Below, one piece after another: positions 51,164-59,595 of a stretch of 59,965 nucleotides of DNA. The translations under genes and the position numbers were made by a program. Numbering within the stretch: position 1 is the first letter of the stretch; every line of letters begins with the position of its first letter. Origin of the DNA: JANMZR01 sp040385875 (GTDB taxonomy: Bacteria > Bacteroidota > Bacteroidia > Cytophagales > Spirosomataceae); NCBI GenBank assembly GCA_040385875.1, contig JAZKGO010000060.1, positions 1 to 59,965 of the forward strand, read 5' to 3'. The notes beneath the pieces are model-generated. The model worked only from the letters and a program-made list of their open reading frames with translations. It ran no database searches and was not told the DNA's origin.

Positions 51164-52326
51164 AAAACTATCTAACCAAAGCCTATAATGAAGAATGGGT
51201 TGAAAACATTCATCATCAATCTATTATAAAAAAATGGTTCTTTCAAAAGTATCTGGATTCCAGCCAATATGAAGCTGCCAAAACTGTAATTCCAGTTGGA
51301 TTTAAGCATTCAAATATTTTTGTAAAAATTGGACTATTCATTTTTGCAAATATTGTAATTATGTCAGCAGCTGGGCTGGCATCTTTATTTTTTGCAGCAT
51401 TATTGGAATCAACTTATGCATTAGCCATCATATGTTTGGGTTATTCTGTATTGTTGTATTATCTATTGGATTCATTTACCCAAAAAAATAACTACTATCG
51501 TTCTGGAGTAGATAATGCACTGCTTTATACCATGTTATCTACTCTATTTGGTTTTTTTATTGCCATTACCGATGTAAAATTGCCGTTTTGGGTCTACTGT
51601 TTAATTCTAATTATAATTCTATTTCTAGCACTCATCCGATATGCCGATTTGCTTGTGACGATAGGCTTATATATTACCGTGATAGTTTTTTGGTTTACTG
51701 TTTCGGCTAAATTTGAGATAGGAAAGTTGCTTCTTCCTTTTGTGATAATGATTGTTTCGGCTGTTAGCTATTGGGCAATAAAGCATTGGCGTAAAATAGA
51801 GGATTCAAACTATTATACTGATGCGCAGAATATTTTAGAAGTTATGGCTTTACTTTCGTTTTATATTGGAGGTAATTATTACGTGGTTCGTGAGGGCAAT
51901 GCCATGTTAAATGATTTAGGAGAATCTATTCAAATAGCCTTTGCACCGCTATTTTATTTTTTTACAATAGGAATTCCAATATTTTTTATTGTAAGGGGTT
52001 TGATGAAACACGATCGTAAAATGCTGATTGTCGGTTTGATAACGATTGCTTTTTCGATTTATACTTATCAAGAATATTTCTTTTCGCTGTCAGTAGAGTG
52101 GGCTTTAACTTTAGTTGGAACATTACTGATTTTGCTCTCGGCGTGGGCTATTCAATATTTAAAAACACCAAAGCATACTTTGACTTATACACCCGATTCT
52201 GAAAATAAATTTCAAAATTTAGAGGCGATTGCAGTCAATCAAGTAATGCCAACAACCAATACAACAGAAGGCACCAAGTTTGGTGGAGGTGATTTTGGCG
52301 GGGCGGGTTCTGGCGGTGACTATTAA
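51160..52326 (+). CDS. Membrane protein with Gly-rich C-terminal tail
   Basis: 388 residues, about nine to ten membrane spans and a final 45-residue soluble tail ending GGGDFGGAGSGGDY. The tail resembles the Gly-Ser tails of TPM/YgcG-type proteins and lies after a cytosolic or periplasmic Thr-rich part. The membrane part has no recognised family beyond similarity in size to DUF4401-like partners of DUF2157 proteins. It overlaps the previous gene by 4 nt. Function unknown. Confidence 0.62.
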   Translation: MKNYLTKAYNEEWVENIHHQSIIKKWFFQKYLDSSQYEAAKTVIPVGFKHSNIFVKIGLFIFANIVIMSAAGLASLFFAALLESTYALAIICLGYSVLLYYLLDSFTQKNNYYRSGVDNALLYTMLSTLFGFFIAITDVKLPFWVYCLILIIILFLALIRYADLLVTIGLYITVIVFWFTVSAKFEIGKLLLPFVIMIVSAVSYWAIKHWRKIEDSNYYTDAQNILEVMALLSFYIGGNYYVVREGNAMLNDLGESIQIAFAPLFYFFTIGIPIFFIVRGLMKHDRKMLIVGLITIAFSIYTYQEYFFSLSVEWALTLVGTLLILLSAWAIQYLKTPKHTLTYTPDSENKFQNLEAIAVNQVMPTTNTTEGTKFGGGDFGGAGSGGDY

Positions 52327-52419
52327 ATTTGATTTCAAAGAAAAATTTCAACTAACAATTTCCAAAATAGAAAATACTTTTTTTGAGAGTTAATTATTGA
52401 AAATTATTATTTAATCAAT

Positions 52420-54285
52420 TTATTCCCAGATGGTGTGATAATTTTTGCCAGAAGCATCATCAATTCTTTGATAAGTATGTGCACCAAAAAAGTCTCTTTG
52501 AGCCTGTATTATATTGGCGGTTGGGAAGTTGAACAGATGTGCATTGAGAAAATCAACTGCTGCTAATAGACATGGGGCACTGATGCCAATTTGAATGGCA
52601 GTTGCCCCTATGTTTCTTAAACTTTCTAATTCAGACTTTAAAATATTCTTATCTTTTTTATCAATTGTTGATTCGAAAAAGTTTTCCATAAGTACCGATC
52701 GGATAATACAACCATTAGTCCAAATTCTCGACAATTCTTGCAAATTAATATCCCAAGTATGTTGCTTCGAAATTTCCAATATCAATTCAAAGCCTTGCTG
52801 ATGATTCACTAATCTTGCCAATCCGTAACCTCTTTTTAAGTCTAATAAATTGATATTTATTTCTGTAGTTGATTCAAAATCAAATAGTTCTGTATATTTT
52901 GTTCGCTTATCTCTAAATGAGGATACAAATCTGGCAAAGAGTGAGGCCGAAATTAAGGTGGCAGGAATTCCTGCTTCAGCCATTGTGATGGTGGTCCAGC
53001 TTCCAGTTCCTTTATTGCCTGCTTTATCTAATATTTGGTCGATTAAATAGCCTTCACCTTCCTTTTTTGCCAATATTTTGGAAGTAATTTCTAACAAGTA
53101 GGAGCCCAATTCTGTCTGATTCCAAGAAGCTAATTCTTCTGAAATTTCAAAGGGAGTCATCTGATTTCCATATCGCATCAAAGCATATATTTCAGCCAAA
53201 AGCTGCATTTCAGCATATTCAATACCATTGTGTACCATTTTTACAAAATGGCCAGCTCCTTGAGCGCCAATATAGGTACAACAAGGCAATCCATTTTTAT
53301 CTTTGGCAGCAATAGCTGTCAAATAAGGTTCAATTTTTTGATAAGCCAATTTTGATCCTCCAGGCATGATTGAAGGGCCTTTTAGCGCACCTTCTTCCCC
53401 ACCAGAAACGCCCGTCCCCACAAAATCAATTCCCTTTTCTTGCAGCTGTTCGATTCTTCTTTCCGTATCTGAGTAGTGTGAATTACCTCCATCTATGATA
53501 ATATCTTCAGCTGCTAAAATTTCACCTAACTCTTTGATTACCATATCCGTAACCTTTCCAGCGTTTACCATCAGAAATATTTTTCGTGGTTTTTCAAGAC
53601 TATCCACAAATTCAGAAAGGCTTTCAAAGCCTGAGCATGATTCTAATTCTTCAAATTCTGTAATGAATTTTTCGGCAACCTTTTCTTCTGCACCTTTTAC
53701 AAATCGATTGTATAGGGCCAATTTAAATCCTTTTGAGGCCAAATTTCTGGCCAAACTTTTGCCCATTACTCCCAAACCAATTAAGCCAAATTCTTTTTTT
53801 GGTTGGATTTCTTTGAGAATTTCTGACAAGATATCTTCCGGACTTTGATTGATGGAAATATGAATGCCGTAATCAGGTTTTTCTAAAGATTCAAATTGTG
53901 ATTTCAGCAAATTCGCTGGCATATAATGGTTAATTCTTTGCTTCATTCTTTCGAAAATAAGCTCAAAATCACCTTCTAAATGGACCCAATGGATCTCGTT
54001 TTCAATACCATCTGATAAGATATCTCGATATTTTTCTTTCAAAGCAGAGCAGGCAATGATTGCTCCCTCGTTACAGTTTATTTGTGCTACTGCTTTGTTA
54101 TTCAATGAGTTAAGCCAGCCAATTCGGTCGTCGTCATTGAGGGCCTGGCCGGCGGCCATTTTTGCTACATTGGCTTCCGAGTGGAAATCGTCCGCATCAA
54201 AAAAAGGGATATTGAGCTTTTCTGAAAGACTTTTTCCAATTGTAGTTTTTCCAGAGCCAGAAACGCCCATTATATAGTAGATCAT
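52420..54285 (-). CDS. Gluconokinase / 6-phosphogluconate dehydrogenase fusion
   Basis: 621 residues with two enzymes in one chain. Residues 1 to about 160 form a GntK-type gluconokinase (P-loop GVSGSGKTT 7-15, 'FFDADDFHSEANVAKMAAG', 'IACSALKEKYRDIL'). Residues 165-621 form 6-phosphogluconate dehydrogenase (NADP site FGLIGLGVMGKSLARNL, 'GVSGGEEGA' 292-300, catalytic Lys349 in HFVKMVHNGIEY, C-terminal 'RDFFGAHTYQR'). The fused enzyme would turn gluconate into 6-phosphogluconate and then ribulose 5-phosphate. The linker is short. Such a fusion is known in some bacteria; this copy looks complete in both halves. Confidence 0.92.
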   Translation of the reverse strand: MIYYIMGVSGSGKTTIGKSLSEKLNIPFFDADDFHSEANVAKMAAGQALNDDDRIGWLNSLNNKAVAQINCNEGAIIACSALKEKYRDILSDGIENEIHWVHLEGDFELIFERMKQRINHYMPANLLKSQFESLEKPDYGIHISINQSPEDILSEILKEIQPKKEFGLIGLGVMGKSLARNLASKGFKLALYNRFVKGAEEKVAEKFITEFEELESCSGFESLSEFVDSLEKPRKIFLMVNAGKVTDMVIKELGEILAAEDIIIDGGNSHYSDTERRIEQLQEKGIDFVGTGVSGGEEGALKGPSIMPGGSKLAYQKIEPYLTAIAAKDKNGLPCCTYIGAQGAGHFVKMVHNGIEYAEMQLLAEIYALMRYGNQMTPFEISEELASWNQTELGSYLLEITSKILAKKEGEGYLIDQILDKAGNKGTGSWTTITMAEAGIPATLISASLFARFVSSFRDKRTKYTELFDFESTTEININLLDLKRGYGLARLVNHQQGFELILEISKQHTWDINLQELSRIWTNGCIIRSVLMENFFESTIDKKDKNILKSELESLRNIGATAIQIGISAPCLLAAVDFLNAHLFNFPTANIIQAQRDFFGAHTYQRIDDASGKNYHTIWE

Positions 54286-54377
54286 AGGTAATTTGTTTTT
54301 TGCAAAAATAATTGAAATCTTTTTGTAAAACTTAATTCAGTTTTTTTACTTACACACTCCTTAGTTTTATTGTTTTA

Positions 54378-54863
54378 TCATTTTCCAATATCATACATTT
54401 TCAACTCTCTGGCCAGTCTATCGATAGCTTTTATCATCCTATCAATTTTTGTTTGATTCATTTTAGCACTATATATCCAATCGATATAGTGTTTTCGCTC
54501 GCTTTCAGTTATTTTTTGATAAAACTTCATTGCTTTTGGCTCATCTTCGAGGCAAAGCCACATCTCTTCGGGTGTGATAAGCGGCTCATTATCAGGATAC
54601 AAAATTATATGCACCCAATCACCCGCTTCTTTTTTGATTTTCTTTCTGATTTCGGCTCTTACAGGCAGAAACATTTGACTATTGCCCATCGAGGTTAGGT
54701 TGTATTTGCTTATTTCGAAGCCATCAATTGTTCCTTTGACTTTTACCCAATTGAAGTAGTTTTGTTTGTCGGCTTTAATATCAGGGATTCTGGCAAAAGT
54801 CCATCCACCTTTGCCCTCAAATTTTTCCAATAAATATTTTTGATCTATTAAAGGTAAGTCCAT
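54378..54863 (-). CDS. YdeI/OmpD-associated protein with DUF1905 domain
   Basis: 161 residues. The N-terminal half is DUF1905 (KGGWTFARIPDIKADK, 'VKGTIDGFEISKYNLTSMGN', 'RKKIKKEAGDWVHIILYPD'), the C-terminal half is the YdeI-like helical domain (MKFYQKITESERKHYIDWI). Similar proteins are widespread; functions range from unknown to membrane-stress related. Cytoplasmic. First of a group of small genes, 14 nt downstream of the DUF1330-like gene on the same strand. Confidence 0.8.
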   Translation of the reverse strand: MDLPLIDQKYLLEKFEGKGGWTFARIPDIKADKQNYFNWVKVKGTIDGFEISKYNLTSMGNSQMFLPVRAEIRKKIKKEAGDWVHIILYPDNEPLITPEEMWLCLEDEPKAMKFYQKITESERKHYIDWIYSAKMNQTKIDRMIKAIDRLARELKMYDIGK

Positions 54864-54876
54864 TTCTCACTCCTAT

Positions 54877-55179
54877 TTAAAGCTTATCCCCTTTTATCAA
54901 AACTGACGACCGGATCGACTTTTCTTTCAAATGCAAGAAATTTTTCCTTTCAGGATCCTTCATAAAATTTTGAAAATCAATCTCAGCCACAAATTCAATC
55001 AGATGTATTTCATAAGGGTTTTCAATATTTGATTCGATAAAGGCTTGATTGTCAGGCCTTACTCTCAGTAAAAGTTTACCATTATATTTGGCAATGATTG
55101 GAATAGCAATCGCCTCAAACTGATTGAAAACGGCTTCTTCGCCAGGGATAACGTAGATCAATTGTGTAATAAAAATCAT
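54877..55179 (-). CDS. DUF1330-like dimeric alpha/beta-barrel protein
   Basis: 100 residues. 'MIFITQLIYVIPGEEAVFNQ' and 'YEIHLIEFVAEIDFQNFMKD' fit the DUF1330/ABM ferredoxin-like fold of small dimeric proteins. No cofactor or catalytic residue can be named. Its start overlaps the stop of the SRPBCC gene by 4 nt (minus strand), so translation is coupled. Confidence 0.72.
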   Translation of the reverse strand: MIFITQLIYVIPGEEAVFNQFEAIAIPIIAKYNGKLLLRVRPDNQAFIESNIENPYEIHLIEFVAEIDFQNFMKDPERKNFLHLKEKSIRSSVLIKGDKL

Positions 55180-55568
55180 AAGGTAAAATATTCAGACATT
55201 GGTTTAAAATAATTTTCGATCCAGCCTTTTTCATAAGCTTTATCCTCTTTACTATTAGTTAAGTTGCTGTGAATAAGCGTTATACGAGTCCTTCCACTTT
55301 CCAAATCCTCAAAATAAAGCTCAAGAATTGAGTCTGGTTGGTCATCCAGAAATTGACTACTGCGCCACGATTGTTTGATATAAGTGTTGGGTTTTAGTTC
55401 AATATTTGAACCAGTTATGTATTCGTCCCAAGCGGTAAATTTCTCACCTTCAATTGTGGAGATAACCGCCTCACCGCCAGTCATTTCTGAATGTTGTTCG
55501 CTATCGAGCCAGGCTCGATAGAGGGTTTGAGCATCCACATTAAATTCGTATTCGAGCCTAAATTCCAT
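55176..55568 (-). CDS. SRPBCC/AHSA1-like protein
   Basis: 130 residues of the START/AHSA1 (SRPBCC) fold, which binds small hydrophobic ligands or Hsp90-like partners. Typical start 'YEFNVDAQTLYRAWLDSEQH', 'TAWDEYITGSNIEL', 'SWRSSQFLDDQPDSILELYF', and the C-terminal helix 'EKGWIENYFKPMSEYF'. It is co-translated with the DUF1330-like gene and follows the sterol-desaturase-like gene by 7 nt, so these three or four genes may be one operon. Confidence 0.85.
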   Translation of the reverse strand: MEFRLEYEFNVDAQTLYRAWLDSEQHSEMTGGEAVISTIEGEKFTAWDEYITGSNIELKPNTYIKQSWRSSQFLDDQPDSILELYFEDLESGRTRITLIHSNLTNSKEDKAYEKGWIENYFKPMSEYFTL

Positions 55569-55575
55569 CTTAAGT

Positions 55576-56361
55576 TTAGAGAAAATTTGATAGTTTTCTT
55601 AATGTTTTTGCTCGTTTATCAACCCCATCATGGCTCCAACCGGGTGCATAAAATACATATTTCAATTTATCGGACCATTTTTTGGCACGTAAAACATCCT
55701 TTAAGATTGCNNNNNNNNNNNNNNNNNNNNNNNNNNNNNNNNNNNNNNNNNNNNNNNNNNNNNNNNNNNNNNNNNNNNNNNNNNNNNNNNNNNNNNNNNN
55801 NNNNNNNNNNTTGTATACCAAATCAGTATGTACAAAAAATTGATAAATAAGATTCAACCCCATCATTGTAAACATCATCAATGGGTCAAAACCTAAAAGG
55901 GGAATCCAGCCATACCAGATGAATTTGTGCACACGCTCACCCACACCTTGACGCAAAGCTGTGCCAAAGTTGAACTTCACAGAAGAATGGTGGGGCACAT
56001 GACCTGCCCAAAAAAGACGGACTTCATGATTCATTCTATGATTCCAATAATAAGCAAAGTCGTCGAGAAAAAAAAGTGCAATCCAAGCCCACCATTGGCG
56101 TTCAACTACGTCCCTTAAAGGAGTGATTTCGTGTAGATTATAAAAAATATAGAAGGCTAAAACTTTCGGCAGAAACTCCACAATTGAAGATAAAATGCCC
56201 ATTGAAATGGATACTAAAAAGTCTTTTTTCACATACAAGTCTTTCATCTGATCTTTTGCCAAATACCATTCAATTAAAGCAGATAACAAAAATATTGGAA
56301 TAGCAAAAAGCAAGATTTGATCTTTTTGAAGCGCTTGAATAATGGATTGAATGCTATTCAT
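55576..56361 (-). CDS. Sterol desaturase / fatty acid hydroxylase-like protein (gap inside)
   Basis: Start at MNSIQSI (56361); the longer in-frame start at 56553 is not conserved. Four or so membrane spans and the di-iron His boxes of the fatty acid hydroxylase superfamily: WNHRMNHE (HxxxH) and GHVPHHSS (HxxHH), plus FFVHTDLV. A 100-N gap (55711-55810) hides the third His box; the tail after the gap (VFYAPGWSHDGVDKRA) fits the family. Membrane-bound O2-dependent hydroxylase or desaturase; substrate unknown. Divergent from the Crp/Fnr regulator. Confidence 0.85.
   Translation of the reverse strand: MNSIQSIIQALQKDQILLFAIPIFLLSALIEWYLAKDQMKDLYVKKDFLVSISMGILSSIVEFLPKVLAFYIFYNLHEITPLRDVVERQWWAWIALFFLDDFAYYWNHRMNHEVRLFWAGHVPHHSSVKFNFGTALRQGVGERVHKFIWYGWIPLLGFDPLMMFTMMGLNLIYQFFVHTDLVYXXXXXXXXXXXXXXXXXXXXXXXXXXXXXXXXXXAILKDVLRAKKWSDKLKYVFYAPGWSHDGVDKRAKTLRKLSNFL
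55711..55810. other. Assembly gap (100 N)
   Basis: Exactly 100 N inside the sterol-desaturase-like gene; it hides the expected third His box. Confidence 1.
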
Positions 56362-56438
56362 GTATTTCAGTTTTGAAATGCAATTTAGAGATTTCTTGGT
56401 TTTTTTTGATACCCAAATTTTAAATAGTTTAAATAATA

Positions 56439-56467
56439 TTGGAAAAACAAAAAAATAAATACATTTG
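56439..56467 (+). promoter_or_regulatory. Bacteroidota-type promoter of the Crp/Fnr gene
   Basis: TTG (56439-56441), 18 nt, TACATTTG (56460-56467). Both elements match the consensus; the leader would be about 50 nt. Confidence 0.5.
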
Positions 56468-56526
56468 TTAAATATATAAAGGTTGATAAACTTTATTCTA
56501 TAATTCACCTTTAAAAATAGCCAAGA

Positions 56527-57108
56527 ATGGATTTTTCCTGTATCTATTATCATTTTTTGAAAACAAGCGATATTTCTGAAAAGGATTTTGAAATATTTAA
56601 ATCACTGGTAACTGAAAAAATATATAAGAAAAATGCAATAATACTTAAACAGGATACCTCAAAAAGTTTCATCTATTTTATTAAAGGAGGGAGCTTAATG
56701 ACCTACCATGAAACTGAGAAAAAAACGATCAATATTTTGCAGTTTGGTCAGGAGGGTTTGTGGACGGGTGATATTGAAAGTATGAATTTGGGACTGAACT
56801 CGAAATTTACCATTAAGGCCATGACTGACTCGGCTTTGATTATTCTGGATAAAGCTGGCTTTGAAAAATTATTGGATGAGGCACCAAGTTTTGAAAGATA
56901 TTTTAGAATATTATTTCAAAATTCGATGATTAATCACCAAAAAAGAATTATACAGAATAGCAACTTTTCTGCGGAGCAGCGTTATGAAAAACTTCTTGAA
57001 GATTACCCAAAGTGCGAACTCATTTTTCCGCAAAAATACATTGCAGCTTTTCTAGGTATTACACCAGAATTCTTTAGTAAGATGAAATCAAAGCTTTATT
57101 TGAAATAG
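56527..57108 (+). CDS. Crp/Fnr family transcriptional regulator
   Basis: 193 residues. The N-terminal cyclic-nucleotide-binding fold (IYKKNAIILKQDTSKSFIYFIKGG, with IFxI-type barrel strands, 'LWTGDIESM') is followed by a C-terminal helix-turn-helix of the Crp type ('FPQKYIAAFLGITPEFFSKM'). There are no Fnr-type N-terminal cysteines for an Fe-S cluster, so the signal is unknown. Divergent from the sterol-desaturase gene, 165 nt between, so control of that gene is plausible. Confidence 0.88.
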   Translation: MDFSCIYYHFLKTSDISEKDFEIFKSLVTEKIYKKNAIILKQDTSKSFIYFIKGGSLMTYHETEKKTINILQFGQEGLWTGDIESMNLGLNSKFTIKAMTDSALIILDKAGFEKLLDEAPSFERYFRILFQNSMINHQKRIIQNSNFSAEQRYEKLLEDYPKCELIFPQKYIAAFLGITPEFFSKMKSKLYLK

Positions 57109-57120
57109 TAAAAAGAAAGA

Positions 57121-57999
57121 TTACAGATATTTTCTTATCTCGGACATTAGCTTTTGGATTTTTGGATGTGGGTCACCAGCACCCAATGTTTCAATAGGAA
57201 TATAACCTTTATAGCAAGAGTTTTTGATAATCTGAATAAGTCTTTTTATGTCGGTGTCCATCTCAACATTATCCACAAATATTTTTTCTTTTATTTGCCA
57301 ATTCACTGCATATTTGATAGTTTCTTCGGTGTCATTATAAGTTTCACCTCCTCGAAAACCACCAGTATCCATAATCAAACCAAACCAAGGGTCATTGATT
57401 TTTTCAAAAAAATAATGTAAATGTGCAGGTGTTTTAATAAAATCGTTGTGATTTTGGATGGCTACAATTACCCCATGATTTTTGCCAAAATCTACACATT
57501 CTTTGATATCTTCAATAATCCAGTTGGCACATTGCTCCCAAGTGTGGCCTTGGGGTGTAGCACCACCTGTAAAAATTCTGATGACAGGCGCCCCCAATTT
57601 CTGAGCCACTTCAATCCAATTTTTAACTAATTGAATCTGCTCTTTTCGTTTTGCAACATCTGTTGTGGCAAAGTCTGTGCGGATGCCTGTACCGCTTATT
57701 TCCAGCCCTAGCTGGATAGCTTTGCGTTTCAAATCATATAAATAATCGTCATTTGGTACATTAGGATACCCAGGAAAATAGTAGCCCGTAATATCAACGG
57801 CATCAAAATTATGCTCGTGGCAGTAATCTATCACTTGAAACAGATTAATTTTACCAGCCTTCAATGGCCCATCAAATGAAAATGAATTCAGACTCGTTTT
57901 CAATTTTGAACATCCATTCTCTTCAGATTTTGCAAAACTAAGAGCGGGTAAAACAGGCATTAACGCCAATGACTTCAGGATGAATCTACGGTTTAGCAT
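57121..57999 (-). CDS. Tat-exported sugar phosphate isomerase/epimerase-like protein
   Basis: 292 residues. The start MLNRRFILKSLALMPVLPAL is a twin-arginine signal (RRFILKSL), followed by an AP-endonuclease-2-like TIM barrel: 'FDAVDITGYYFPGYPNVPND', 'RIFTGGATPQGHT', 'VAIQNHNDF', 'GLIMDTGGFRGGETY', 'IFVDNVEMDTDI' and 'GYIPIETLGAG'. Metal-binding Glu/Asp/His of this family can be seen in several of these blocks. It likely acts in the periplasm on a sugar or inositol; the substrate is unknown. Its neighbour is an exported FG-GAP-type lipoprotein. Confidence 0.85.
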   Translation of the reverse strand: MLNRRFILKSLALMPVLPALSFAKSEENGCSKLKTSLNSFSFDGPLKAGKINLFQVIDYCHEHNFDAVDITGYYFPGYPNVPNDDYLYDLKRKAIQLGLEISGTGIRTDFATTDVAKRKEQIQLVKNWIEVAQKLGAPVIRIFTGGATPQGHTWEQCANWIIEDIKECVDFGKNHGVIVAIQNHNDFIKTPAHLHYFFEKINDPWFGLIMDTGGFRGGETYNDTEETIKYAVNWQIKEKIFVDNVEMDTDIKRLIQIIKNSCYKGYIPIETLGAGDPHPKIQKLMSEIRKYL

Positions 58000-58062
58000 A
58001 TTCTAAATATTATTTAATCAAATTTACAATTTCCATTTGAAATCTAATTGGTATTTGCAGGG

Positions 58063-59595
58063 TTACCGTTTTATTGATTGCCCATTCTTGCCCAAATAAC
58101 TACCCCATTTAACTGATTTGGCACTGTATCCACTCATTTCTAAATGATGTATTTGCAGAAATTTGAGAGGTTTATTATAAAATGTAGTACCTGGAAATTC
58201 TGAAATAGCAGCTGGACTACCTGAATAAACAACGTCTAATTTTCCATTTTTATCCAAATCGCCAAGCCATGGACTGGAAGCAAAGCAGGCTCCATAATGC
58301 TTTTTACCTAAATGTTTTTCTGTCATTTTGGCAAAATTATAAATCGTAAGTTCATAATAAGGTTTTTCTTGTTGATGTTCTTGATAATCTTTGACGGTAT
58401 TTAAAATAATCTCATCTATTCCATCTTGATCCAAATCTGCGACGAGAGGGGAGGAGTAAGTGAATCTTTTTAACTCAGATTTTGAAACTATCTTCCCCGT
58501 TTTGCCATCAACTAAATAGTTGATTGTCTTTTTATAGGTGGGGTAAGTCCCTTTCGCATAGCTTACAAATACATCTGGTATATTATCATTTCCATAAAAA
58601 TTGCCCAGACCAGGTTGTGAATATACTTCAGCGCTATCGCATTTGACCAGCCAAACAGTTTTATGGGATTGGCCATCAATTAATTTAGTAGTACCATCTG
58701 CTTGATTTACAAGTATATCCAATGAATTATCTTGATTAAAATCGGCTAGAATTGGGGGGGCAATAAACCCTTTGGTGGATGAGCTGGCTAAAATCTTAGC
58801 ATTTTTAATAGTTTTATTTTTCAATGAATGGAGATCTGTCAAAAACAGATTCCCACCCTGTGTTTCACCTCCAGATCCAAAAATAAAGCTTGGATTTTGG
58901 TTAGTATCACAATCGAAACAAACAGGTGTTGAATAGGTTTCGCTGCCATCAGGCATTTGGTCTTGGGCTAGTATTTTCCCCGTTTTACCGCTGATTAGCA
59001 GTAATTTACCAATAGGTCTATTTTTGGAGCCGGCAGCCAAAAGAGCATCACCACCATTGCAAATCAGAAGATCCTTGATGCCATCTGAATCTTGATCTAA
59101 AACAAGTTGTGGATTAAAAAAATTATGCCAACCTTCATCATAAGCTACTAAGCGACCCTGTTTTGAATAAAATTCCCAGATTAATTTACCCGTTTTACCA
59201 TCTAAAGCCTGAAGCTCAGCAGAGCGACCGCCAATAATTATATCCTCAGTTTTGTCAACATTAATGTCCAAGAAAATAGCTGAACCTACTATTTGATTTC
59301 TGGCTTTAGCTTTCCAAATGAGTTGGCCATTTTTGCCATTGACGGCCAATATACCCGATGTGGTTTTTTTCCACTCCTCTCCTCCAGCGCCCATCACAAT
59401 ATCTAATACGCCATCGCCTGTGAGATCGGTACATTGAGGTGAAGAGGAGGAAGTTACCCCCTCAAAACTTGCTTCCCAATCTGATTTATTTTGATTGCAG
59501 CTAGAGAGAATTATGATTAATAAAAATACGATTCTAACACTGAAATTTGAAATAAAAGATACTAAAGAAATAAATGGCTGGGCTGATTTAAGCAT
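58063..59595 (-). CDS. FG-GAP/PQQ-like beta-propeller lipoprotein
   Basis: 510 residues. A hydrophobic signal with lipobox LSSCNQ (Cys33) is followed by a propeller with repeated calcium-loop motifs: DLTGDGVLDIVMG, DINVDKTEDIIIGG, DQDSDGIKDLLI, DFNQDNSLDILV, DLDQDGIDEIIL and DLDKNGKLDVVY, alternating with PQQ-like 'GKTGKLIWE' strands. The Asp-rich loops suggest Ca2+ binding. Probably an outer-membrane or surface protein of unknown partner. Its start overlaps the end of the VOC gene by 8 nt. Confidence 0.85.
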   Translation of the reverse strand: MLKSAQPFISLVSFISNFSVRIVFLLIIILSSCNQNKSDWEASFEGVTSSSSPQCTDLTGDGVLDIVMGAGGEEWKKTTSGILAVNGKNGQLIWKAKARNQIVGSAIFLDINVDKTEDIIIGGRSAELQALDGKTGKLIWEFYSKQGRLVAYDEGWHNFFNPQLVLDQDSDGIKDLLICNGGDALLAAGSKNRPIGKLLLISGKTGKILAQDQMPDGSETYSTPVCFDCDTNQNPSFIFGSGGETQGGNLFLTDLHSLKNKTIKNAKILASSSTKGFIAPPILADFNQDNSLDILVNQADGTTKLIDGQSHKTVWLVKCDSAEVYSQPGLGNFYGNDNIPDVFVSYAKGTYPTYKKTINYLVDGKTGKIVSKSELKRFTYSSPLVADLDQDGIDEIILNTVKDYQEHQQEKPYYELTIYNFAKMTEKHLGKKHYGACFASSPWLGDLDKNGKLDVVYSGSPAAISEFPGTTFYNKPLKFLQIHHLEMSGYSAKSVKWGSYLGKNGQSIKR

